Positions 43,890 to 51,103 of a stretch of 64,000 nt of DNA are shown here, piece after piece. A model generated the notes under the pieces. That model worked only from the letters and a program-made list of their open reading frames with translations, was not told the origin of the DNA and ran no database searches. Position numbers and translations under genes: made by a program. Within the stretch, counting starts at the first letter, position 1. Each line of letters opens with the position of its first letter. The stretch is from Peristeroidobacter soli (lineage in GTDB: Bacteria; Pseudomonadota; Gammaproteobacteria; Steroidobacterales; Steroidobacteraceae), in assembly GCF_004138485.1 (NCBI RefSeq), contig NZ_RYEV01000005.1:730827-794826 (forward strand). The letters are read 5' to 3'.

Positions 43890-45002
43890 TTGTTCGACTG
43901 GCTTAGAGAACGTTTCGAGTTCGAGCGCGATGGCAACGGACATACCATCAGGCCCATGGAAGGCCTGCGTGGCTTCGCGGTGCTGTTGGTGTTTCTGGTT
44001 CATTACGAATCGCTGCTGGCGCCCTGGATCGCGCAGGACGCATCGCTGCTCGCGTTGGCTCATGCCATCGAGACGGTCGGTTCCAACGGGGTCGATCTGT
44101 TCTTCCTGCTCAGCGGCTATCTCATTTACGGCTCGCTGCTGAAAGGCCAGCAATCGTTCCCGAAATACTTCGCGCGCCGCCTGCGCAGGATCTATCCGGC
44201 GTTCACGGCCGTCTTCGTGATGTATCTCGCCCTGTCGATCCTGCTGCCCTCCGAGAGCAAGATCCCGGACGATGGGGCGGCGTGGTTCCTGATCGCCAAC
44301 TATCTGCTGCTGCCGGACCTGTGGCCGATCCAACCGATGATCACGGTGGCGTGGTCGTTGAGTTATGAAATGTTCTCTTACCTGGCGTTGCCGCTGCTGA
44401 TCGCGCTGTTCAAGCTGCGGGATCGTTCTGTCACCTGGCGGGTGACGTTCTTCCTGTCGATCGCGGTGGCGTTCTCGATCTATACCGCGCTGAATGGCGG
44501 TCCGGTCCGTCTGATCATGTTCATCTCCGGCATCGCGTTGTATGAGGCCATCAACAACAGTGAGCTGAGGATCGGCGGCGGCCTCGGCGCGCACGCATTG
44601 CTGGTCGGGCTGTTCTTCTCGCTCTGGCCCCTGGCGGAACCGCTCGGCAAGTCGATCAAGGTCGCGGTGATGTTCGTGGGCTTCTTCGTGTTCGGCCTCG
44701 CTTGCCTGCGCGCGTCGCAGGGCTGGCTGCCGGTAGCATTCTCGTGGACCCCGCTGCGGTGGCTCGGGAACATGAGTTACTCGTACTACCTGTTGCACGG
44801 CCTGGTGCTCAAAGGCGGATTCATGCTGCTGTCCCGGGTGTTGCCGCCGACGGGCGAGCAGTCGGTGCTGCATTGGATCCTGCTGTTGCCGATGCTGGCG
44901 CTGACCCTGGTGCCCTCCGCCATGCTGTTCTTCACCATCGAACGTCCGTTCTCCCTGGCGCCCCGATCGACTCCGGCCCGTATGCAAAGAAGCCCGGCCT
45001 GA
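43890..45002 (+). CDS. Acyltransferase-3 family integral membrane protein
   Basis: About 370 residues with roughly ten transmembrane helices. Signature: RPMEGLRGFAVLLVFLVHYE near the N-terminus (His as the likely catalytic residue in FLVHY), NGVDLFFLLSGYLIYGSLL, YFARRLRRIYPAFTAVF, and WSLSYEMFSYLALPLLIAL. Such enzymes O-acylate polysaccharides, peptidoglycan or lipids at the inner membrane. The start is uncertain. The TTG at 43890 follows a GGGGGAG stretch by about 14 nt and keeps the pre-helix segment, an ATG at 43956 is possible, and the frame is open to 43809. It is divergent from the sigma factor across a 243-bp AT-richer region. Confidence 0.85.
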   Translation: MFDWLRERFEFERDGNGHTIRPMEGLRGFAVLLVFLVHYESLLAPWIAQDASLLALAHAIETVGSNGVDLFFLLSGYLIYGSLLKGQQSFPKYFARRLRRIYPAFTAVFVMYLALSILLPSESKIPDDGAAWFLIANYLLLPDLWPIQPMITVAWSLSYEMFSYLALPLLIALFKLRDRSVTWRVTFFLSIAVAFSIYTALNGGPVRLIMFISGIALYEAINNSELRIGGGLGAHALLVGLFFSLWPLAEPLGKSIKVAVMFVGFFVFGLACLRASQGWLPVAFSWTPLRWLGNMSYSYYLLHGLVLKGGFMLLSRVLPPTGEQSVLHWILLLPMLALTLVPSAMLFFTIERPFSLAPRSTPARMQRSPA

Positions 45003-45079
45003 AGGTTAAGTCGGCGGTCGGAAAATTTGGTCGCCTATGCGCGCCGCCAGTGCGGGCGGCGCCACTGCAGGTTGATCCC

Positions 45080-47665
45080 TTGAGCGTGACCCGATCCCTT
45101 CGACTCATCGCCGGCCTGTTATTGGTGGCCACGGCCCAGGCTGGCTTCGCTCAACAGCAGTCGCTGCCGACCCCGGAGCAGTTCTTCGGCTACCGGATGG
45201 GCGCGGATCGCAAGCTGGCGGGATGGGAACAGCTGTACGCGTACTACCGGAAGCTCGATGCGGCGTCCGACCGCATGCAGATGGTCGAGCTCGGCAAGAG
45301 CAGCGAAGGGCGCCAGTTCGTGGCGATCTTCATTTCCTCGCCCCAGAACCTGGCGAGGCTCGAGCAACTGCGCGAGCTCAATGCGCGGTTGGCCGATCCA
45401 CGCGGCTTGCCGGAGGCGCAGGCCCGTCAGGTCGTCGAGCAGGCGCGGTCCGTGATCATTCAGACGTTCGGGCTGCATTCCACCGAAGTCGCATCGACCC
45501 AGACGGCGGCCGAATTCGTTTACGACAGCATCGCTCGCGAGGACGCCGAAGCAGCGAGGATTCGCGACAACGTCATCAACATCGTCCTGCCGTCCATCAA
45601 TCCGGACGGCACTCAGATGCTGGCCGACTGGTATTCGAAGTACGTCGGCACCAAGTACGAAGGCGCGCGCCCGCCCTCGCTGTATCAGCTCTACGCCGGT
45701 CACGACAACAACCGCGATGGCTTCGCATTGAACCTGGTCGAGTCGCAACACCTCGGCAAGCTGATGTATCGCGACTGGGTGCCGCAGGCCTACATGGATC
45801 ATCACCAGCAGGGCGTGAATGGCGCGCGTCTGGTCATCCCGCCGTATGCTGAGCCGATCCGGCCGGATGCCGATCCGCTGGTATGGCGGGAGATGACCTG
45901 GTTCGGCGGTCACATGGGCACCAGGCTGGAAGCGGCCGGCAAGACCGGCGTGATCGGCTCGGCCGTGTATTCCGGCTGGGGCCACATGGGCTTCCACTGG
46001 ATCACGCCATTTCACAACATCGCCGGCATGCTGGCCGAGTCGGCGGGCGCGCGGCTGGCCACTCCTATCTATATGCATCCCGATCAGTTGCGCGGCGGCG
46101 ATCGGAACATGCCGACGTACCAATCGCAGGTCGCGATGCCGAGCGTGTGGCCCGGCGGCTGGTGGCGGGTGCGGGACATCGTCGAACAGCAGAAGATCGT
46201 GGCCTGGTCGATCGTCGATCTGGCGGCACGCGATCGCGAGACGCTGTTGTGGGACATGTACTTGAAGGGCGTCCGTCAGGTGGAGCGGGGCGCGAACGCG
46301 GAGGTGAAGGCTTATGTGATCGAAGCCGCCCAGCACGATCCGCTGACGGTGCAGAAACTGGTCAACATGTTCGTGCGCTCGGGCGTCGAGGTGCAACAGG
46401 CGAAGGCGTCGTTCGTCGTGGACGGTCGCGCTTACGGGGCCGGCTCGTTCGTCGTGTCGATGGCGCAACCCAAGCAGGGGCTGGTGCGATGGATGCTCGG
46501 CCGCACGTTCTATCCGGATAACGCATTCACGCGCGACACCCAGAACAACCCGATCACGCCGTACGACATGTCGACGGACACGTTCAACGAGTTCATGGGC
46601 GTGCGCGCCGATCCGGTCGGCGTGCCGGTGGCGGTCGAGGCGACGACGTTGACGACACCGCTGACTCCCCAAGGGAACGTCGATGCGGACGCCGGCCATG
46701 GCTATGTCCTGAGCACGAAGCTCAACGACAGTTTCCGCGCTGCCTTCCTGTTGCTGGGGCAGGGCGTCAAGGTTCAGCGCATCGCCGACGCACCGGGTTT
46801 CACGCCGGGCGATTTCGTCGTGACCGGCGCGAGCCAGGCGCAACTGCTCGAGGTCGCGAAACGGACCGGCGTCGATTTCGTCGCGCTAAAGCAGGCGCCC
46901 TCGGGGACCTACGCCGTGCGTAAGCCGCGCGTTGGTTTGTTTCAGCGCTACGATGGCGGCAATGCCGACGAGGGCTGGACGCGGCTGATGTTCGAGCAGT
47001 TCGACGTGCCCTATGCAACGTTGATGGACGCGCGACTGAAGAAGGGCGATCTCAACCGCAGCTTCGACGTGATCATCCTGCCCTCCGACAAGGCGCAGAC
47101 CCTGCTCGGCGAGGGCAACGATGAAAAGCTCGCGGATGGCGACGAGGATCTGACCCGGCCGCCTGAGTTTCGCAGCGGCTTCGGCAAGGTGGGCACCAAG
47201 GCGCTGCAGGAGTTCGTGAAGAAGGGCGGCACGCTCGTGACGTTCGGCCGCTCCGGCGAGCTGCCGGTCGGCAAGTTCAAACTGCCGGTGCGCAACGTGA
47301 TCGCCAACCTGCCGGCCAAGGAATTCTGGTCGCCCGGCTCGACGCTGCGGGTCCGCTTCGACCGCCACGATCCGATCGCCTACGGCATGCCGGCGCAGGG
47401 GCTGGCGCTGCTGATGGGCGGCGAGGTCTACGAGGTCGCGGTCAACGACAAGGGCGAGGACGTGAAGATCCCCGCCACTTATCTGGACCGGGACATCCTG
47501 CAGAGCGGCTGGCTGCTGGGCGAAGGGGTCATCGCCAACAAGGCCGCCGTCATGACCGTGAAATATGGCGAGGGCCGGGTGGTCCTGCTCGGTTTCCGGC
47601 CGCAGCACCGGGATCAGACCCATGGCACATTCAAGCTGGTGTTCAATTCGCTGCTGAATTTCTAG
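45080..47665 (+). CDS. Exported M14-family zinc carboxypeptidase-like protein
   Basis: 861 residues from TTG 45080 (AGG about 9 nt upstream); a GTG at 45086 is an alternative. Signal peptide TRSLRLIAGLLLVATAQAGFA. The M14 domain occupies ~25-330: QMVELGKSSEGRQFVAIFIS, FGLHSTEVASTQTAAEF (His and Glu zinc ligands in HSTE), IVLPSINPDGTQML, GHDNNRDGFALNLVESQ, and AYMDHHQQG with the third ligand. The long C-terminal part (~500-861), including GFTPGDFVVTGASQAQLLEV and AVMTVKYGEGRVVLLGFRPQ, resembles a glutamine-amidotransferase-like fold. It may be a catalytic accessory or a binding domain. It stands 77 bp behind the acyltransferase. The specificity pocket cannot be read reliably. Confidence 0.9.
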   Translation: MSVTRSLRLIAGLLLVATAQAGFAQQQSLPTPEQFFGYRMGADRKLAGWEQLYAYYRKLDAASDRMQMVELGKSSEGRQFVAIFISSPQNLARLEQLRELNARLADPRGLPEAQARQVVEQARSVIIQTFGLHSTEVASTQTAAEFVYDSIAREDAEAARIRDNVINIVLPSINPDGTQMLADWYSKYVGTKYEGARPPSLYQLYAGHDNNRDGFALNLVESQHLGKLMYRDWVPQAYMDHHQQGVNGARLVIPPYAEPIRPDADPLVWREMTWFGGHMGTRLEAAGKTGVIGSAVYSGWGHMGFHWITPFHNIAGMLAESAGARLATPIYMHPDQLRGGDRNMPTYQSQVAMPSVWPGGWWRVRDIVEQQKIVAWSIVDLAARDRETLLWDMYLKGVRQVERGANAEVKAYVIEAAQHDPLTVQKLVNMFVRSGVEVQQAKASFVVDGRAYGAGSFVVSMAQPKQGLVRWMLGRTFYPDNAFTRDTQNNPITPYDMSTDTFNEFMGVRADPVGVPVAVEATTLTTPLTPQGNVDADAGHGYVLSTKLNDSFRAAFLLLGQGVKVQRIADAPGFTPGDFVVTGASQAQLLEVAKRTGVDFVALKQAPSGTYAVRKPRVGLFQRYDGGNADEGWTRLMFEQFDVPYATLMDARLKKGDLNRSFDVIILPSDKAQTLLGEGNDEKLADGDEDLTRPPEFRSGFGKVGTKALQEFVKKGGTLVTFGRSGELPVGKFKLPVRNVIANLPAKEFWSPGSTLRVRFDRHDPIAYGMPAQGLALLMGGEVYEVAVNDKGEDVKIPATYLDRDILQSGWLLGEGVIANKAAVMTVKYGEGRVVLLGFRPQHRDQTHGTFKLVFNSLLNF

Positions 47666-47750
47666 GGCATCCGTCTTTTGCAGGGGTGAAGTGGATCAGG
47701 CGGGTGCGCTATCCTGCGCGCCCTCCATTGCCCTGGTCCTTCAGCCCCGG

Positions 47751-48434
47751 ATGCACGAACTGACACTCGAAGGTGGCCTGCTGGTCTCCGTCCTGCAGAT
47801 CATCCTCATCGACATCCTGCTGGGTGGCGACAACGCGGTGGTGATCGCGCTGGCCTGTCGGGGATTGCCCGAGCGCCTGCGCAACAAGGGCATTTTCTGG
47901 GGCGTGTTCGGCGCCATCGCCCTGCGCATCGTCCTGATCTTTTTCGCCCTGAAGCTGCTGGCGCTGCCGTACGTGAAGATTGTCGGCGCGCTGCTGCTGT
48001 TATGGATCGGTATCAAGCTGCTGCGAGAGGAGGGAGGCGACGATCATGACGTTCACGCCGCCGACCATCTGTTCGGCGCAATCCGCACCATCGTGGTGGC
48101 TGACGCGGTGATGAGCATCGACAACGTCATCGCGGTCGCCGCGGCGGCCAAGGGCGACATCGGCCTGGTCGCTTTCGGTATCGCCATCAGCGTGCCCATC
48201 ATCGTCTGGGGCAGCAAGCTGGTGCTGAAACTCATGGACCGCTTCCCTTGGGTGATCACGATCGGTGCCGGGCTGCTGGGCTGGATCGCGGGCGGCATGC
48301 TGTTGCACGACGTGGTGTTGCAGCCGGTGATCGCCGGCATTCCCCACTGGTGGACTTACGTCGCCGGGGCGCTGGGTGCGGCGGTCGTCGTGCTCGCCGG
48401 CTCGTTGGGTCGCGGCGTCAGCACCACGAAGTAG
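47751..48434 (+). CDS. TerC/YjbE-family integral membrane protein
   Basis: 227 residues with seven predicted membrane segments. Family motifs: IILIDILLGGDNAVVIALAC in helix 1 and VVADAVMSIDNVIAVAAAAK in helix 4 carry the conserved Asp-Asn pairs, plus ISVPIIVWGSKLVLKLMDRF. TerC-like proteins are implicated in metal (often Mn2+) export or in metallating secreted proteins. The ATG at 47751 is preferred although the frame opens at 47691; no strong ribosome site is seen. The 85-bp gap after the M14 gene lacks a convincing yybP-ykoY riboswitch. A decayed outer-membrane protein fragment follows directly. Confidence 0.92.
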   Translation: MHELTLEGGLLVSVLQIILIDILLGGDNAVVIALACRGLPERLRNKGIFWGVFGAIALRIVLIFFALKLLALPYVKIVGALLLLWIGIKLLREEGGDDHDVHAADHLFGAIRTIVVADAVMSIDNVIAVAAAAKGDIGLVAFGIAISVPIIVWGSKLVLKLMDRFPWVITIGAGLLGWIAGGMLLHDVVLQPVIAGIPHWWTYVAGALGAAVVVLAGSLGRGVSTTK

Positions 48435-48436
48435 CG

Positions 48437-48667
48437 CGACAGCGCCAGCTTCTCGATTGGCTCGCGATTCGCCTGACGGATCGCTTGCAGGCGGATGTGA
48501 GCTATCGTTACTTCTATGCGCCCGACCGCAAGTGGGACATGGACAGCAACGGACGCACCGACGTCGGCACCGAGCAGTATGGGCTCAAGAGCTTCGAGGG
48601 CGATCTGGAAGATCAGTCGGTGACGCTGTCATTCCGGTGGAACTTCGACGCGGGGAGTGCGAAGTAA
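48437..48667 (+). pseudogene. 3' remnant of an outer-membrane beta-barrel protein gene
   Basis: The last ~75 codons of a barrel protein, with no start and no 5' part. The end LQADVSYRYFYAPDRKWDMD, GLKSFEGDLEDQSVTLSFRW, NFDAGSAK has alternating aromatic strands and a closing strand typical of OmpA-like or opacity-like proteins. The left edge is uncertain; protein-like sequence begins near 48470. The last 83 bp overlap the rhomboid gene on the other strand, suggesting a recombination or deletion junction here. Confidence 0.55.
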
Positions 48668-50540
48668 CAGCCGTCGCTTGCGCGCGATCCTGGTCGATCA
48701 GTTGTCTCAGCTGATGCCACACGGGGCTCGACTGCTCTGCGCGATAGGCATCCTTCAAAGCTGCCTGTGCCAGGGCGATACGCTGTTGGAAAATCAGCCC
48801 GTCAGCGCGCGCCGCCCACGCCCAACTCCGCAACAGGATGGCCTCGATCAGGTCGGGCCCGTCCGAGTCGGGACGTTGGCGGCGCCACTCCGCAAGTTGT
48901 GATAAAGAGTTTTCCAGCGACTGTCGTTGGTTGAAGAGGGCCTGCATGCCGGTCACGATGCCGGCGAACTGCGAGTCGTCGGCACTTGCCTGCGCGGGAT
49001 GTAACATGGCATCGAGAGCTGCGTAATCACCGGTGTTGAAGGCGCGTTGAGCGGCACAGCCACCGGCACTCTTTCCCGGCAAACCGGCGTTCGATTCGCG
49101 ATGCCCATCGGCGGAGGCCGTGAGCGTCTGCGATTGCTCGCACCTCCGGCGCAAGCCCGCGAGCGCATATCGCAGCTGTCTTACGGGCTGGGCCCGCGAC
49201 CAGGAACGAATCCGGTCGGCCTCCGCGCGCATCTCCAGTCGCGTGATGTTGCTCAATGCGAAGTCGGCTCGCTGGGCGAAGCGCCGACTGGCGAGCAACC
49301 GTTCTTTATCGCGATTCTTGACGCCTTCGTAGCCAGTGCGAATCGCGTCGTGTCGCAGCTTGACGTACTCGGTCATCGCCGCCGCGAATTTCTGCTGCTG
49401 TTCGTCTTGGACCGGGGGCTCGGCAGCCAGCCGGGTCTCGGCTTCTTTCCAGAACGGCAGCAGCTTCTGTTCCATGATGCCGAGGAACTCAGCTTCGCCG
49501 ATCTTGCCCGCGGCCGCGCGAGCTTGCATGTCGGCGTCGATTCGCAGGGCTTCGTTCTGGCCTGTCAGCAGCCAGGGATGATTCGCCCAGTAACGTTGTA
49601 CGGCTGATTGATTCGAACTCAACGCGTGCAGCTGTGCCACGCCCAAACCCAGCACGAGCAAGGCAGTTATTCCAGCAGCGCTTGCTTTACCAAACGACAA
49701 GCGAGTCGACTCATCCAACGGCCGCGCCAATGACCAGCCGAGCAGACCGCCGCAGATCAGTCCTCCGAGGTGCGCGGCGTTGTCGATCTTGTCGCTGAGC
49801 ATGCCGATTACGCCGCTGTACAGAATGAAGGCCAGCGCGGTGAGACCATGCGTGCGAACAACCCTCTTCGGAACACGGGTCGAGGCGCGCGACATGAAAA
49901 CTATGAGCGCGCCGAGCAGGGCGAAGATCGCGCCGGAAGCGCCGACGCTGTTCTGATGAGGATTCCAGGCGATGCTCGCCAATCCCGCGACCACGCCCGA
50001 GACGATGTAGATGAAAATAAACGCCCACGTCCCATAGAGGCGCTCGACCAGTCTGCCGATGCTCCACAGTGCCCACAGGTTCAACGACAGATGGAGCAGG
50101 TCGCCATGCAGGAACATCGCGGTGAACAGTCGATGCCATTCGCCGCCCATCACCAGCATGCCCGCGTTCGAACCCCATCGAGTGAGAGCCTGCGGATCGA
50201 GCGCCCAGCTGCCGGCGCCTGCAACGATGCAGGCGATAAACACGAGCACATTCACGACGACCAGGGCGGGCGTCGCCCATGCACGCGGCGCACGGGCTTG
50301 AAGCGCAGCGTTGAATGCGCGTAGCTCCGGCTCGCGCTCATCGAGTCCTTCAGTTCGGGTGTTGGTGGCCGCGTCGGAAATGTTCGTGCGCCTCGTCGAT
50401 GCAATGGGCGCAGACGATACTTGATGGCTGTTACGGATGTTGGTGTGGGCCCCTTCGATGGCGCTGGTGTAGTTGGTTGCGGTCCAACGATCGTCGCCCC
50501 TGCGGCTGCCCCTTGGCGCGGCGGCGCTCTTCGCGCGCAA
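48585..50540 (-). CDS. Rhomboid-family intramembrane serine protease with long soluble C-terminal region
   Basis: About 651 residues. The rhomboid core at ~85-275 has the family signatures: FLHGDLLHLSLNLWALWSIG, the nucleophile in NSVGASGAIFALLGALI, and the catalytic His in IDNAAHLGGLICGGLLGW. It is followed by a hydrophobic segment (ALLVLGLGVAQLHALSS) and ~350 residues of soluble helical sequence. The start is odd. The frame has no ATG until inside the core and remains open upstream to a TGA at 50625-50627, so TTG 50540 is only a placeholder. The last ~28 residues (SHSPRRSSTGMTASPTDLPD) are read antisense to the barrel remnant and look non-native. The gene may be end-replaced or partly decayed. 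Substrate unknown. Confidence 0.75.
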   Translation of the reverse strand: MRAKSAAAPRGSRRGDDRWTATNYTSAIEGAHTNIRNSHQVSSAPIASTRRTNISDAATNTRTEGLDEREPELRAFNAALQARAPRAWATPALVVVNVLVFIACIVAGAGSWALDPQALTRWGSNAGMLVMGGEWHRLFTAMFLHGDLLHLSLNLWALWSIGRLVERLYGTWAFIFIYIVSGVVAGLASIAWNPHQNSVGASGAIFALLGALIVFMSRASTRVPKRVVRTHGLTALAFILYSGVIGMLSDKIDNAAHLGGLICGGLLGWSLARPLDESTRLSFGKASAAGITALLVLGLGVAQLHALSSNQSAVQRYWANHPWLLTGQNEALRIDADMQARAAAGKIGEAEFLGIMEQKLLPFWKEAETRLAAEPPVQDEQQQKFAAAMTEYVKLRHDAIRTGYEGVKNRDKERLLASRRFAQRADFALSNITRLEMRAEADRIRSWSRAQPVRQLRYALAGLRRRCEQSQTLTASADGHRESNAGLPGKSAGGCAAQRAFNTGDYAALDAMLHPAQASADDSQFAGIVTGMQALFNQRQSLENSLSQLAEWRRQRPDSDGPDLIEAILLRSWAWAARADGLIFQQRIALAQAALKDAYRAEQSSPVWHQLRQLIDQDRAQATAVTSHSPRRSSTGMTASPTDLPDRPRSS

Positions 50541-50684
50541 GTTATTTTCCCAGTCACTCCAGTGGCTTAGAGAAATCCTGGGTGCCGCCCGCAGGGCCCT
50601 GGCACGGCGCCTGCTATTCCTCGATCAAGCGCCAACGCACCGCGCTTGATAGCAACCTCTCACACACTCGACGGAGATACTGAC

Positions 50685-50948
50685 ATGACCACTTTGAACC
50701 TCGCCGATCTCAACCTCTCCCAGGCGCTGGATCGCAAGTCGATGACCGAGCTGTCCGGCGGCGCCGACTGGCAATTGCGCAGTTCGTTCGTGAGCACCGG
50801 CTCGTGGAGCGGCTACACTCAGATGTTCAGCTCTTATGTCGGCCAGACGTTCCACGACGGTTACCTGACCCGTCAGACCTACGAAGGCTGGAAGCGCACC
50901 CGGACCCAGACCGAGTACAGCTACTGGGATCACTTCGTCCGCGTTTGA
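50685..50948 (+). CDS. Double-glycine-leader small peptide (bacteriocin/RiPP-like precursor)
   Basis: 87 residues from ATG 50685, with GGAG at 50673-50676. The leader MTTLNLADLNLSQALDRKSM-TELSGG ends in Gly25-Gly26, matching the LDRK-x-M-x-x-(L/V)-x-GG leader cut by peptidase-containing ABC exporters. The 61-residue core begins ADWQLRSSFVSTGSWSGYTQ. It is rich in Tyr, Trp, Phe, Ser and Thr, and basic towards the C-terminus (WKRTRTQTEYSYWDHFVRV). It has no cysteine, so lanthipeptide or sactipeptide chemistry is unlikely. No exporter, maturase or immunity gene is next to it. It is a single gene between the rhomboid gene and a terminator-like hairpin. Secretion and activity are inferred from the leader only. 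Confidence 0.75.
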   Translation: MTTLNLADLNLSQALDRKSMTELSGGADWQLRSSFVSTGSWSGYTQMFSSYVGQTFHDGYLTRQTYEGWKRTRTQTEYSYWDHFVRV

Positions 50949-50956
50949 TCTCACCC

Positions 50957-50982
50957 GGGCGGAGGCCGACCGGCCTCCGCCC
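50957..50982 (+). terminator. Strong GC hairpin after the leader-peptide gene
   Basis: GGGCGGAGGCC (50957-50967) pairs perfectly with GGCCTCCGCCC (50972-50982) around a GACC loop, 8 nt after the stop. No T-tract follows on this strand; an A7 run lies at 50991-50997. Termination efficiency is therefore uncertain, and it may instead protect the 3' end. Confidence 0.55.
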
Positions 50983-51103
50983 CTCCCGCCAAAAAAACTA
51001 ACAAACAAATCGCGTTATTAACGGCGGCAACTGGTACGGCGCGCCTCGCAGCTTCATGCTGACCGTGCGGGGGGCGTTCTGATCGGCTAAGATGCGCGGT
51101 TCC

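Noticed and set aside
47666-47750. Possible yybP-ykoY manganese riboswitch before the TerC-like gene
   Set aside because: TerC genes often carry one, but this 85-bp gap lacks a recognisable paired core and is too short for the usual element plus expression platform.
50957-50997. Classical rho-independent terminator
   Set aside because: The stem is excellent but no T-tract follows on the coding strand. It is kept only as a candidate terminator.
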